Shown: positions 8,686 through 18,073 of the stretch, one piece after another
How positions within the stretch are numbered: the first letter of the stretch is position 1
Layout: each line of letters opens with the position of its first letter
Assembly (NCBI RefSeq): GCF_018771565.1
Contig: NZ_CP076326.1
Coordinates: 1-64,000 of the forward strand
DNA from: Thermoflexus hugenholtzii
Lineage (GTDB): Bacteria > Chloroflexota > Anaerolineae > Thermoflexales > Thermoflexaceae
DNA: 64,000 bases
Direction: 5' to 3'
Translations under genes and position numbers: made by a program
The notes under the pieces: model-generated
What the model saw: the letters and a program-made list of their open reading frames with translations, nothing else
Databases searched by the model: none
Told to the model about the DNA's origin: nothing

Positions 8686-9777
8686 ATGGCGGTCGAGGTA
8701 AAAGAGTTCCTTCCGATCACCCAGCGCCATGAGGACCTCGGGCTCTCCGATGAGACCGTCCTCCGGATGTATTACCACCTCCTCCTCTCCCGCCGGCTCG
8801 ACGAGCGCTGTTGGGTTCTTCAGCGCCAGGGCCGCGTCCCCTTCCACATCTCCGGCATCGCCCACGAAGGCATCGGGGTGGGGGCCGCCTACGCCCTGCG
8901 CAAAGGGTTCGACATCGTGCACCCTTACTATCGGGACCTCGCCCTCTCCATCGCCCTAGGGATGAAGCCGGTGGAGTTCATGCTCGCCCTCTACGGGAAG
9001 AAAGGCGATCCCCACAGCGCCGCCCGCCAGATGCCCTCCCACTTCAGCCTCTGCCACCTGAACATCATCTCCGGCTCCAGCCCCGTCGCCACCCAGCTCC
9101 CTCAGGCCGCCGGCATCGCCTTCGCGGAGATCCTCAAGCAGAAGCTCCGGCCCCAGCTGGAGGCCGCCGGGTTCCGGGTGAGCCGGGAGATGCGGGTGGT
9201 CCTCACCTCCACCGGTGAGGGCAGCACCAGCGAGGGCGACTTCCACGAGGCCCTGAACTGGGCCGGCATCTACAGGCTCCCCCTCGTCGTCCTGGTCCAC
9301 AACAACCAGTATGCGATCTCCGTCCCGGTCTGGAAGCAGATGGCTGTGAAGCGCGTCGCCGACCGGGCCGCCGCCTACGGGATCCATGGGGCCGTCGCAG
9401 ACGGCGGAAACGTCCTGGAGGTCTATCAGGTGGTCAAGGAGGCGGTGGACCGGGCGCGGGCGGGGGAGGGGGCAACCCTCATCGAGGCGGTGACCTACCG
9501 GTGGACGCCTCACTCGTCCGATGATGACGACCGGACCTACCGGACGCGGGAGGAGGTGGAGCAGGGCAAGCTGCGGGATCCGCTGCCGCGGCTGCGGGAC
9601 TATCTCTACCGGCGGGGCTTGCTCACCCAGCGGGAGGAGGACGAGCTGGAGGAGCGGGTTCGGGCGGAGGTGGACGAGGCCCAGCGGCAGGCGGAGGAAG
9701 CCCCTTATCCGGCCCCTGAGGAGGCCCTGGCCCCTGTCTTCGCCACGGAGGACCGCTCCGGCTGGTGGGGGGAGTGA
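8686..9777 (+). CDS. 2-oxoacid dehydrogenase E1 component, alpha subunit (TPP-dependent)
   Basis: Decarboxylates a 2-oxoacid with thiamine diphosphate and, with the beta subunit, transfers the acyl group to lipoyl-E2. The 363-residue protein has the TPP/Mg motif GEGSTSEGDFHEALN...VHNNQYAISVP and the phosphorylation-loop-like YRWTPHSSDDDDRTYR. The HISGIAHEGIGVGAAYAL region resembles branched-chain 2-oxoacid dehydrogenase alpha more than acetoin dehydrogenase alpha, but pyruvate or another 2-oxoacid is possible. It is followed by E1beta after 71 bp. No E3 gene is in the window. Confidence 0.93.
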   Translation: MAVEVKEFLPITQRHEDLGLSDETVLRMYYHLLLSRRLDERCWVLQRQGRVPFHISGIAHEGIGVGAAYALRKGFDIVHPYYRDLALSIALGMKPVEFMLALYGKKGDPHSAARQMPSHFSLCHLNIISGSSPVATQLPQAAGIAFAEILKQKLRPQLEAAGFRVSREMRVVLTSTGEGSTSEGDFHEALNWAGIYRLPLVVLVHNNQYAISVPVWKQMAVKRVADRAAAYGIHGAVADGGNVLEVYQVVKEAVDRARAGEGATLIEAVTYRWTPHSSDDDDRTYRTREEVEQGKLRDPLPRLRDYLYRRGLLTQREEDELEERVRAEVDEAQRQAEEAPYPAPEEALAPVFATEDRSGWWGE

Positions 9778-9848
9778 AAGCGCCCCGCGTCTTCGTCGAA
9801 CCCGGATAGGTCGTTCTTTTTCTCGAACGAACGTTTGGAGGGAAGAAC

Positions 9849-10832
9849 ATGCCGGAGAAGACGCTGATCGAGGCGATCCGGGAGGCCATAGATGAGGAGA
9901 TGGCCCGGGATCCGCGGGTCTTCGTGGTCGGGGAGGATGTGGGTCCGCGGGGCGGGGTGTTCCGGGCCACCATGGGCCTGTGGCAGAAATACGGGGAGTG
10001 GCGGGTGATCGACTCCCCGCTGGCGGAGCTCTCCATCGTGGCCATCGGCATCGGGGCCGCCCTCAACGGCTTCCGCCCGATCTGTGAGATCCAGTTCGCC
10101 GATTTCATCCATCCCGCCTTCAACCAGATCGTCAACGAGGCCGCCCGCTTCTTTTACCGCTCCGGGGGCGTCTACAACGTCCCCATGGTCATCCGCGCTC
10201 CTTACGGGGGTGGGATCAGCGGCGGTCTCTACCACAGCCAGAGCGTGGAGGCCTTCTTCGCCCATGTGCCCGGCCTGAAGGTGGTCATCCCCTCCAACCC
10301 CTACGACGCCAAGGGGCTGCTGAAGGCGGCCATCCGCGATCCGAACCCCGTGCTCTTCTTTGAGCCCAAGAAAGGCTATCGATTGATCAAGGGGGAGGTC
10401 CCTGAGGGCGACTACATCGTCCCCATCGGCCCGGCGAAGGTGACCCGGGAGGGGAGCGACCTCACCGTCTTCGCCTACGGGATGATGCATTACTACGCCC
10501 TCCAGGCGGCCGAGATGGTGGCCAAGGAGGGGATCGACGTGGAGGTGGTGGATCTGCGGACCCTGGCCCCGGTGGACAAGACGACGATCCTCAACTCGGT
10601 GAAGAAGACGGGGAAGGCCCTCATCGTCTACGAGGACAACCTGACCCTGGGCTATGGGGCGGAGGTGGCGGCCATCCTGGCCGAGGAAGGTTTCGAATAC
10701 CTGGACGGCCCGGTGATGCGGCTGGCGGGGCCGGATGTGCCGGGGGTGCCCTTCAGCCCGCCCATGCAGGACTTCTTTATGCCCAGCCCCCAGAAGATCG
10801 CCGAGGCCATCCGGCGCCTGGCTCGATATTGA
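9849..10832 (+). CDS. 2-oxoacid dehydrogenase E1 component, beta subunit
   Basis: Partner of E1alpha in an alpha2beta2 decarboxylase. The 327-residue transketolase-like protein has EDVGPRGGVFRATMGL, the beta-subunit signature PICEIQFADFIHPAFNQIVNEAARFFYRSG split over residues around 77-106, and the C-terminal transketolase domain with VVDLRTLAPVDKTTIL. The VGEDVG and ICEIQFADF features resemble branched-chain 2-oxoacid dehydrogenase E1beta. The ATG follows GGAGGGAAG. It is expressed between E1alpha and E2 in one operon. Confidence 0.94.
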   Translation: MPEKTLIEAIREAIDEEMARDPRVFVVGEDVGPRGGVFRATMGLWQKYGEWRVIDSPLAELSIVAIGIGAALNGFRPICEIQFADFIHPAFNQIVNEAARFFYRSGGVYNVPMVIRAPYGGGISGGLYHSQSVEAFFAHVPGLKVVIPSNPYDAKGLLKAAIRDPNPVLFFEPKKGYRLIKGEVPEGDYIVPIGPAKVTREGSDLTVFAYGMMHYYALQAAEMVAKEGIDVEVVDLRTLAPVDKTTILNSVKKTGKALIVYEDNLTLGYGAEVAAILAEEGFEYLDGPVMRLAGPDVPGVPFSPPMQDFFMPSPQKIAEAIRRLARY

Positions 10833-10866
10833 GGGACGCCCGCCATCCTCCTCAGGAGGCCTTCCG

Positions 10867-12240
10867 ATGCCGACCCAGGTGATCATGCCCCAGCTGGGAG
10901 AGAGCGTGGTGGAGGGGAAGATCCTCCGCTGGCTGAAGCGGGAGGGGGAGCCGGTCCGTCAGTTCGAGCCCCTGCTGGAGGTGGAGACGGAGAAGGTGAC
11001 CACCGAGGTGACGGCGCCGGCGGATGGGGTGCTGCTCAAGATCTATTTCCCCGAGGGCGTCACTGTGCGGGCGGGGACGCTGATCGCCATGGTGGGACAG
11101 CCGGGGGAGCCGGTCCCCGAGCGGCCCTACCGGGTGGGCCACGGTGGGGAGATCGAGCCCCTGGAGGAGGCCCCGGCCGTCGCGCCCGCAGCCGCTGGTC
11201 TCCCGCCCGCCCCGGAGCCGGCCCCGGCGGGCCGCCGGGAGGGTGGTCCGCGCATCTCCCCGGTGGTGGCGAAGATGGCCGCCGAATACGGGATCGATCT
11301 CTCCAAGGTCCCGGGCACCGGGGAGGGCGGCCGCGTCACCAAGAAAGATCTCCTGGCTTACATTGAGCGGATGAAGCTCCAACCCGTCGGCGCTCCGACA
11401 GCCCCTCGGGAGGCGGAGCTGCCGCCCTGGGAGCAGCCGGGGACCGGGGAGCTGTTCCGGCCTACCGAGGAGGTGTTGCGGGCCGCTCCGGCCCCGGCCG
11501 CGCCTCCTGCGCCCGCGGCCCCGCCGCCCCCGCCCGCTGCCCCGGCGATGCCCTATGAGATCCTCCCGCTCACCTCGATACGTCGGGCCATCGCCGAGCA
11601 CATGGTCCGCTCCAAGCACACCTCTCCCCATGTCACCACCGTCTTCGAGGTCGACATGAGCCGGGTGATGGCCCATTATGAGGCCAACCGGGCGGCCTTC
11701 GAGCGGGAGGGGGTGCGCCTGACGCTCACGCCGTATTTCATCATGGCCGCCCTGGCTGCCCTCAAAGCCTACCCGATCCTCAACAGCACGTGGACCGAGG
11801 AGGGGATCCGGGTCTACAAGGTTTACCACATCGGGGTGGCGGTCTCCCTGGGGGAGGAAGGGCTGATCGTGCCGGTGATCAAGAACGCGGACACCTATAG
11901 CCTGATCGGGCTGGCCCGGGCGGTCAACGATCTGGCGGAGCGGGCCCGCAAGCGTCAGCTGAAGCCCGACGAGGTCCAGGGCAGCACCTTCACCATCACC
12001 AACCACGGCGTATCGGGCAGCCTGTTCGCCACCCCCATCATCAACCAGCCCAACTGCGCCATCCTGGGCGTGGGGCGCGTCCATAAGCGCCCGGTGGTCG
12101 TGGAGACCCCTCAGGGGGATGCCCTGGCCATCCGCCCCATGGTCTACCTCACCCTGACCTTTGACCATCGCATCATCGACGGCGCCCAGGCGGATGCTTT
12201 TATGAGCAAAGTGAAGGCGGTGCTGGAGGGCTGGGCGTAA
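10867..12240 (+). CDS. Dihydrolipoamide acyltransferase (E2) of the 2-oxoacid dehydrogenase complex
   Basis: Core of the complex; carries acyl groups on lipoyl-lysine and transfers them to CoA. The 457-residue protein has an N-terminal lipoyl domain with lipoylated Lys43 in ETEKVTTEV, a Pro/Ala linker, an E3/E1-binding domain (RISPVVAKMAAEYGIDLSKV to KKDLLAYIE, about 132-170), a second Ala/Pro-rich linker, and a catalytic domain with D433-H434-R-I-I-D438-G. I chose the ATG at 10867, after AGGAGG, over an upstream in-frame ATG overlapping E1beta. The next ATG abuts the stop codon directly. Confidence 0.95.
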   Translation: MPTQVIMPQLGESVVEGKILRWLKREGEPVRQFEPLLEVETEKVTTEVTAPADGVLLKIYFPEGVTVRAGTLIAMVGQPGEPVPERPYRVGHGGEIEPLEEAPAVAPAAAGLPPAPEPAPAGRREGGPRISPVVAKMAAEYGIDLSKVPGTGEGGRVTKKDLLAYIERMKLQPVGAPTAPREAELPPWEQPGTGELFRPTEEVLRAAPAPAAPPAPAAPPPPPAAPAMPYEILPLTSIRRAIAEHMVRSKHTSPHVTTVFEVDMSRVMAHYEANRAAFEREGVRLTLTPYFIMAALAALKAYPILNSTWTEEGIRVYKVYHIGVAVSLGEEGLIVPVIKNADTYSLIGLARAVNDLAERARKRQLKPDEVQGSTFTITNHGVSGSLFATPIINQPNCAILGVGRVHKRPVVVETPQGDALAIRPMVYLTLTFDHRIIDGAQADAFMSKVKAVLEGWA

Positions 12241-13974
12241 ATGGGCGCTCCCCGGGAGGTATGGGTTCAGGTCGCGCGCGTCCCAGAGGTGCGGGCCGCA
12301 GGCGTCTATGTTGTCCAGGCCGGTCGCTACACCATCGCCCTCTTCGCCGAAGGGGATCGCATCTACGCCGTGGACAACCGGTGCCCCCATATGGGCTTCC
12401 CCCTTCACCGGGGAACCTTGCGGGATGGCCTGCTCACCTGTCACTGGCATCACGCCCGCTTCGACCTGCAGACGGGAGGGACCTTCGATCTGTGGGCCGA
12501 TGATCTGACGGTGTTCCCGGTGGAGATCCGGGGCGATGAAGTGTGGGTGAACCTATCCCCTTCGGGGGATGCACGGGAGCGCGCCCGGGTCCGGCTGGAA
12601 GATGGATTGAAACACGGGTTGCCCCTGGTCCTGGCCAAGACGGTCCTGCGCCTTCTGGAGCTCGGGGAGGACCCGGTTGAGATCTTCCGAATCGGATTGA
12701 ACTTCGGCGTGCGCCACCGGCGGGACGGCTGGGGGCCCGGGCTGACGATCCTCACGGCGATGATGAATCTGCTCTCCGACCTGGACCCTTCGGACCGGCC
12801 GCGGGCGCTCTACCACGGCCTGGCGGCGGTGGCCACGGATGCGGAGGACTCCCCTCCACGTCTCCCAGTCCGCCCCCTCCCAGGCGCTGCCGATCCGGAT
12901 CGCCTCCATCGGTGGTTCCAGCAGTTCGTGGAGGTGCGGGATGCGGAGGGGGCAGAGCGCTGCCTGGCCTCTGCCATTGCAGCCGGCCTGCCCCCGGCTA
13001 TCATCGCTGAGATGATCTTCGCCGCGGCCACAGATCACCGTTACTTGGCTGTCGGCCACGCCCTGGACTTCGCGAATAAGGCCTTCGAGGCTCTGGAGAT
13101 CGCGGGGTGGGCGGACGCAGACCTGGTGCTGACCAGCCTCGTCCCGGTCCTGGTGCGGGGGGAGCGGATGGAGGAGAGCGTCGCCTGGCGCCATCCGGTG
13201 GACTTGGTGGGGCTCCTGGAGCGGGCCTTCGAGGCGCTGCCGGCCCTCCGTCCATCCCCAGAGGGGCGTTGGGCCGGGCCGGAGGCGCTGATCCCGGTGC
13301 TGCTGGGGGAGGATCCCGAAGCCATCGTCGACGCCCTGCTCGGGGCGCTTCGAGAGGGAGCGCCCTGGGCGGAGGTGGCCGGGACGGTCGCCCTGGCGGC
13401 GGCGCTCCGGATCGTTCACTTCTCCCTGCACAACGAACACGGCGATTGGGACACCGCCCTGCACACCTTCAGCTTCGCTCACGCGGTCCACCAAGCGATG
13501 CGCCGGTTCCCCTCCCCTGCCCTCCTGCGGGGAGTCTTTGACGCGGCTATGAGCGTCTACCTGGATCGGTTCCTGAACGTCCCGTCGGTCCCTCTCCCGG
13601 AGCCCCGTGCCCCTGCAGGGATGCCCAATCGCGTGACGGCAACCCTCGCCGCCCTCCTGGATCGGCAGGGGGCGGTGCAGGAGGCCGCCTCCGTGGTGGC
13701 CGGTTGCCTGCAGGCAGGAGGGGAGGCCAGCCCGGTGCGGGCCGCCTTAGGGCATGCGTTGTTGCGGGAGGACCGGGACTTCCACACGATCCAGATGGTG
13801 GAGGCAGCCTTCCGGGAATCCGCGATCTGGCGAGGGACCCGATGGGAGCCCTTCCTCCTGATCGCCGCTGCCCGCTATCTGGCTGCCCACGCCCCCACGC
13901 GGCGGGCCCAGGAGCAGATCTACCGCATCGCCGAGCGCCTCCACCGGGGCGAGCGCCTCTACGAGGAGGCGTAG
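12241..13974 (+). CDS. Rieske [2Fe-2S] protein with large helical C-terminal domain
   Basis: A 577-residue protein. Residues 1-105 form a Rieske domain with both cluster boxes, C48-P-H50 and C67-H-W-H70, so the cluster should be intact. Residues from about 120 to the end form a mainly alpha-helical domain I cannot name, with several His-rich motifs (HFSLHNEHGDWDTALHTFSFAHAVHQA near residue 400 in pieces). There are no TM helices. The ATG begins at the base after the E2 stop codon, so translation is coupled and the protein probably works with or senses the complex. It could be an oxygenase-like or regulatory protein. Confidence 0.85.
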   Translation: MGAPREVWVQVARVPEVRAAGVYVVQAGRYTIALFAEGDRIYAVDNRCPHMGFPLHRGTLRDGLLTCHWHHARFDLQTGGTFDLWADDLTVFPVEIRGDEVWVNLSPSGDARERARVRLEDGLKHGLPLVLAKTVLRLLELGEDPVEIFRIGLNFGVRHRRDGWGPGLTILTAMMNLLSDLDPSDRPRALYHGLAAVATDAEDSPPRLPVRPLPGAADPDRLHRWFQQFVEVRDAEGAERCLASAIAAGLPPAIIAEMIFAAATDHRYLAVGHALDFANKAFEALEIAGWADADLVLTSLVPVLVRGERMEESVAWRHPVDLVGLLERAFEALPALRPSPEGRWAGPEALIPVLLGEDPEAIVDALLGALREGAPWAEVAGTVALAAALRIVHFSLHNEHGDWDTALHTFSFAHAVHQAMRRFPSPALLRGVFDAAMSVYLDRFLNVPSVPLPEPRAPAGMPNRVTATLAALLDRQGAVQEAASVVAGCLQAGGEASPVRAALGHALLREDRDFHTIQMVEAAFRESAIWRGTRWEPFLLIAAARYLAAHAPTRRAQEQIYRIAERLHRGERLYEEA

Positions 13975-13988
13975 GGGTGCCCTCCCTC

Positions 13989-14978
13989 TTATCCCATTGC
14001 CGCTAGGTAGCGGGTGGGGTCGGCCAGGAAGGCCTGCCGGCAGGAAGCACAACAGAAGTAGAAACGTTGCCCTTCCCAATCCGTTGCGTGGCGAGCCGTA
14101 GGGATCTCCACCTCCATCCCGCAAACCGGGTCCCGGGCCCGTGCTGGGCTGGGTTCCGGAAGCGTGATCGGCTCAGCCATGGCTTGCCGGCGCACCTGCA
14201 TGATCTCCGCCATCACCGAGAGGGCGATCTCCTCCTGGGTCACGGCCCCCAAGTTCAGGCCGGCCGGCGCCCGGATCCGCCCCAGGTCCGCTTCGGACCA
14301 CCCGGACTGTTGCAGGAAGTTAAGGAGCGCCTGGGCCCGACGGCGGCTGGCCACCAGGCCGATGTAGCGGGCAGGGGTGCGCAGGGCGGCCGCCAAGGCT
14401 TCCTCGTCGTAGTGGCCCATCGAGGCCACCACCACATAGAGCTCGTCGTTCGGGGCGAAAGCAGGCATGGCCTCCAGAGGCGTGAGCCGGATCCCCGATG
14501 TCTCCTCCGGAGAGGACATTCGCTGGACCACCCGGGTGACTTCGTATCCCAAAGCCTGGCCGAACACGGCCAGGGCCTGGGCCAGGGGGGATTCCCCGAA
14601 GATCAACAGCTGCGGCTCCCGGACCCATGGCTCCAGGAAGACCTCCAACTCCCCCTGGCTGGGGCAGGCCATGGTCGCCACGGTGCGGGCTTCTTCTTCG
14701 ATGTCCTCCCCGCTCGCCTCCGGTGTGATGCGCAGCAGGCGCGGTCGGCGGCTCGCCAGCACGGCCTGGGCCTCCCGGAGGATCAGATCATGAGCGCAGC
14801 CCCCGCCCACCCAACCGTAGATCCGTCCATCGGCGGTGATCACCGCTCGATCCCCTACGCGCGCCGATACCGGAGGCTGCCGGCGCACCACTGTGGCGAT
14901 CACGAACGCCTCCCCACGCGCCTCCAGATCCCGGATCAGCTCATCCAGCCGAAGCCCCCCGCTCAGACGCCAGCTCAT
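13989..14978 (-). CDS. XdhC/CoxI family protein fused to a C-terminal YHS-like metal-binding domain
   Basis: XdhC/CoxI proteins help mature molybdenum hydroxylases by binding and modifying Mo cofactor. This 329-residue protein has the N-terminal XdhC domain (VIATVVRRQPPVSARVGDRAV, GWVGGGCAHDLILREA), a Rossmann-type domain (LLIFGESPLAQALAVF, VVASMGHYDEEALAAAL) and, unusually, a C-terminal piece from about residue 280 with DPVCGMEVEIPTA and FYFCCASCRQAFLADPTRY. That is the YHS motif, which binds metals through Cys residues. It is the last gene of the cox operon, so it probably serves CoxL maturation. Confidence 0.88.
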   Translation of the reverse strand: MSWRLSGGLRLDELIRDLEARGEAFVIATVVRRQPPVSARVGDRAVITADGRIYGWVGGGCAHDLILREAQAVLASRRPRLLRITPEASGEDIEEEARTVATMACPSQGELEVFLEPWVREPQLLIFGESPLAQALAVFGQALGYEVTRVVQRMSSPEETSGIRLTPLEAMPAFAPNDELYVVVASMGHYDEEALAAALRTPARYIGLVASRRRAQALLNFLQQSGWSEADLGRIRAPAGLNLGAVTQEEIALSVMAEIMQVRRQAMAEPITLPEPSPARARDPVCGMEVEIPTARHATDWEGQRFYFCCASCRQAFLADPTRYLAAMG

Positions 14979-15087
14979 CGGACGTCATCCTCAATCCTTA
15001 GTGGAAGTGGAATAGGTTACCCTGCCTATCCGGCCGGGGATGGGGCAGGCGTCTGAAGCATCCGCCCCACCCCCGCGCTTTCTATAT

Positions 15088-17439
15088 TCATTCGGTGATC
15101 CCATGTTCCCGTAGGATCTTCCAGATCTTCCACGGGGTGATCGGCATGTCGATGTGACGCACCCCCATATGGGATAGTGCGTCGACCACGGCGTTGACGA
15201 AGGCGGCCGGGGAGCCCACGTTGGCCGACTCGCCCACCCCCTTGGCCCCCAGCGGGTGATGCGGGGACGGCGTCACTGTGCGGTCCAGCTCCCACCGCGG
15301 CGTCTCCACGGCGGTGGGGATCAGGTATTCCGTGAAGTTCGAGGAGAGGCAGTTGCCGTTCTCATCGTAGGCGATCTCCTGCATGAAGGCGATGGCGAAG
15401 CCCTCCGTGAGACCGCCGTGGATCTGGCCCTCCACGATCATCGGGTTGATCACCGTCCCACAATCGTCAACGCCCACAAACCGCCGGACCTTCACCTGTC
15501 CGGTCCCCTTATCGATGTCCACCACACAAACATAGGTTCCGAAGGGGAAGGTGAGGTTCGGGGGGTCGTAGTAGTAAACAGCTTCCAGACCCGGTTCCAT
15601 CCCCGGAGGTGGGTTGGTGTAGGCGGCGAAGGCCACCTGAGGGAAGGTCACGGACTTTCCGGGGACGCCCCGGACGATGAAGCGCCCTTCCTCCCAGACG
15701 ATGTCCTCTTCCGCCGCCTCCAGCAGATGAGCGGCGATCTTACGGGCCTTCTCGCGGATGCGGCGGGCGCACATGGCTGCCGCTGCCCCTGCCGTGGGGG
15801 TGCTGCGGCTGGCATAGGTCCCCAGGCCGTAGGGGGCGGTGTCGGTGTCCCCTTCCTCGACCAGCACATCCTCCACTGAGACCCCCAGCTCATGGGCGAC
15901 GATCTGGGCGTAGGTCGTCTCATGGCCCTGCCCCTGATGACGGGTGCCGAAGCGGGCCAGGATCTTGCCGGTGGGATGGACCCGGATCTCGCAGCTATCG
16001 AACATCTTCAGGCCGGCGATGTCGAAGGTATGGCTCGGCCCGGCCCCCACGATCTCCGTGTAGGAGGAGATGCCGATGCCCATCAGCTCGCCCCGACGCC
16101 GACGCTCCTCCTGTTCCCGCCGGAGCTCCTCATAGCCGATCAGCGCCAGGGCCCGGTCCAGGGCCGCTATGTAATTGCCGCTGTCGTAGGTCCAGCCCAG
16201 AGCCGAGCGATAAGGGAACTTCTCCGGCGGGATGAAGTTCCGCCGCCGCAGCTCCGCCGGGTCCATCCCCAGCTCATCCGCCAGGATGTCCATCGCCCGC
16301 TCGATCAGGTAAGAGGCCTCGGTCACCCGGAACGAGCAGCGGTAGGAGATCCCGCCAGGGGCCTTGTTGGTGTAGACGGCATCCACCTCGGCGAAGGCCA
16401 CCGGGAAGTCATACGAGCCCGTGCAGATGCTGAACAGCCCGGCGGGGAAACGGCTGGGGTTTGCCGAGGCGTCGAAGGCGCCATGGTCTGCGATGGTCTT
16501 CACTCGCAAGGCCGTCACCTTCCCCTCCCGGGTGGCTCCCAGCTCCACCATCATATGGTAATCCCGAGCGAAGGAAGTGGAGGTCAGGTTCTCCGTGCGT
16601 GTCTCCACCCATTTCACCGGGCGTCCCAGCATCATCGAGGCTACCACGGCGCACACATAGCCCGGGTAGACCGCCACCTTGTTTCCAAATCCCCCACCGA
16701 TGTCCGGTGAGATCACCCGGATCATGTGCTCGGGGAGCTTGGTCACCAGGGCCAGCAACGTCCGGTAAGCATGAGGAGCCTGGGAGGTTACATAAAGGGT
16801 CAGGCGGCCGGTGATCCGATCGAAGTCCGCAATGCAGCCGCATGGCTCCAGCGGGGCCGGATGGACCCGTTGGAACCGGATGCGTTCCCGGATCACCACA
16901 TCGGAGCGCCGCAGGGCCTCTTCGGTAGCTTCCCGATCTCCCACCTCCCAGTGCCAGATGTGGTTGGTTTTCTGCTCCCGGTCCTCTCGCAGAACCGGCG
17001 CGTCCGGCTCCAGCGCCCGGAAGGGATCCACCACCACCGGGAGGGGGTCGTAATCCACCTCCACCGCCTGGGCCCCATCCACCGCTGCCTCCCGGGTCTC
17101 CCCCACCACCGCGGCGACCTCCTGATACTGGAAGAGCACCTTGCCCACCGCCAGGACCATCTGCTTATCCCCGGCCAGGGTGGGCATCCAGGCCAGGCCG
17201 AGCTCCTCCAAATCCTCCCCGGTGATCACCGCCAGCACGCCGGGGATCGCTTTCGCGGCATCCGTGCGGATGGATCGAATACGGGCGTGAGCGTGGGGAC
17301 TGCGCACCAGGGCCAAGTAGGCCATGCGGGGCAGCACGATATCATCCAGGTAGCGTCCACGGCCCTGGATGAACCGAATGTCCTCCTTCCGTCGAACTGG
17401 ATGGCCCAGAACGGCGTGAGCTTGCCCTGTGGTCGTCAT
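15088..17439 (-). CDS. coxL: Aerobic carbon monoxide dehydrogenase large subunit (form I-like)
   Basis: Catalytic Mo/Cu subunit that oxidises CO to CO2. The 783-residue protein aligns well from memory with Oligotropha CoxL: GAGPSHTFDIAGLKMFDS, HPTGKILARFGTRHQGQGHE, TDTAPYGLGTYASRSTPTAG, DDCGTVINPMIVEGQIHGG and TPSPHHPLGAKGVGES. The active-site loop reads S365-Y-R-C368-S-F-R371, whereas form I CoxL has AYRCSFR. The Cu-binding Cys and the catalytic Glu737 in GVGES are kept. That makes it form I-like with an Ala to Ser change. It is cotranscribed with coxM and coxS upstream and the XdhC gene downstream. Confidence 0.93.
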   Translation of the reverse strand: MTTTGQAHAVLGHPVRRKEDIRFIQGRGRYLDDIVLPRMAYLALVRSPHAHARIRSIRTDAAKAIPGVLAVITGEDLEELGLAWMPTLAGDKQMVLAVGKVLFQYQEVAAVVGETREAAVDGAQAVEVDYDPLPVVVDPFRALEPDAPVLREDREQKTNHIWHWEVGDREATEEALRRSDVVIRERIRFQRVHPAPLEPCGCIADFDRITGRLTLYVTSQAPHAYRTLLALVTKLPEHMIRVISPDIGGGFGNKVAVYPGYVCAVVASMMLGRPVKWVETRTENLTSTSFARDYHMMVELGATREGKVTALRVKTIADHGAFDASANPSRFPAGLFSICTGSYDFPVAFAEVDAVYTNKAPGGISYRCSFRVTEASYLIERAMDILADELGMDPAELRRRNFIPPEKFPYRSALGWTYDSGNYIAALDRALALIGYEELRREQEERRRRGELMGIGISSYTEIVGAGPSHTFDIAGLKMFDSCEIRVHPTGKILARFGTRHQGQGHETTYAQIVAHELGVSVEDVLVEEGDTDTAPYGLGTYASRSTPTAGAAAAMCARRIREKARKIAAHLLEAAEEDIVWEEGRFIVRGVPGKSVTFPQVAFAAYTNPPPGMEPGLEAVYYYDPPNLTFPFGTYVCVVDIDKGTGQVKVRRFVGVDDCGTVINPMIVEGQIHGGLTEGFAIAFMQEIAYDENGNCLSSNFTEYLIPTAVETPRWELDRTVTPSPHHPLGAKGVGESANVGSPAAFVNAVVDALSHMGVRHIDMPITPWKIWKILREHGITE

Positions 17440-17467
17440 GACGACCTCCTGAGCGACAGGATGATGT

Positions 17468-18022
17468 TCAGCGGGCGGCCATCTCCTGCGCGGCGTGCTG
17501 GATGGCTTTGACGATGTTCATGTATCCTGTGCATCGGCACAGGTTGCCGGAGATGGCGATGCGGATCTCCTCCTCGCTGGGGCGAGGGTTCTCTTTCAGG
17601 AAGGCGTAGGCGGCCATCAGCATACCGGGCGTGCAGAACCCACACTGGAGGCCATGGTGTTCCCAAAATGCCTTCTGCAGGGGGTGCAGCTCGCCGTCTT
17701 TCGCCAAGCCTTCCACGGTCATGATCTCTGCCCCGTCGGCCTGGACGGCGAACATGGTGCAGCTTTTGACTGCCTCCCCGTTCAAGAGGACCGTGCACGC
17801 CCCACAGGTGGTCGTATCACAGCCCACATGGGTTCCTGTGAGCCCCAGCGTGTCCCGGATGAAATACACCAGGAGTGTGCGCGCCTCCACCTCCGCTTCG
17901 TAGGGACGGCCATTGACAGTCACACGAATCCGCTGGCGGGCTGCGGGCCGGACGGCCTCCGCAGCCTTGCGTGTGGGCACTCGCGGCGCTCCGGTCGTCC
18001 GCTTTCCTTTGCGAGCCGGCAT
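17468..18022 (-). CDS. coxS: Carbon monoxide dehydrogenase small subunit (two [2Fe-2S])
   Basis: Electron-transfer subunit linking the Mo site to FAD. The 184-residue protein holds the plant-ferredoxin-type cluster at C68, C73, C76 and C88 ([12 protein letters not shown]) and the second cluster at C127, C130, C162 and C164 ([10 protein letters not shown] and CRCTGY). Its N-terminus is about 28 residues longer than usual and basic ([20 protein letters not shown]), with no known role. It lies between coxM and coxL in the order coxM-coxS-coxL, as in classic CO-oxidiser operons. Confidence 0.94.
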   Translation of the reverse strand: MPARKGKRTTGAPRVPTRKAAEAVRPAARQRIRVTVNGRPYEAEVEARTLLVYFIRDTLGLTGTHVGCDTTTCGACTVLLNGEAVKSCTMFAVQADGAEIMTVEGLAKDGELHPLQKAFWEHHGLQCGFCTPGMLMAAYAFLKENPRPSEEEIRIAISGNLCRCTGYMNIVKAIQHAAQEMAAR

Positions 18023-18073
18023 CGTTCCCTCCCGAATCTCAACGAGATGGAGCAGGTTCCCGTCTTCTTCCCC

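Noticed and set aside
15035-15078. Strong intrinsic terminator after coxL
   Set aside because: GGGGATGGGGCAGG and CCGCCCCACCCCC form only an imperfect stem with no U tract; the XdhC gene follows on the same strand.
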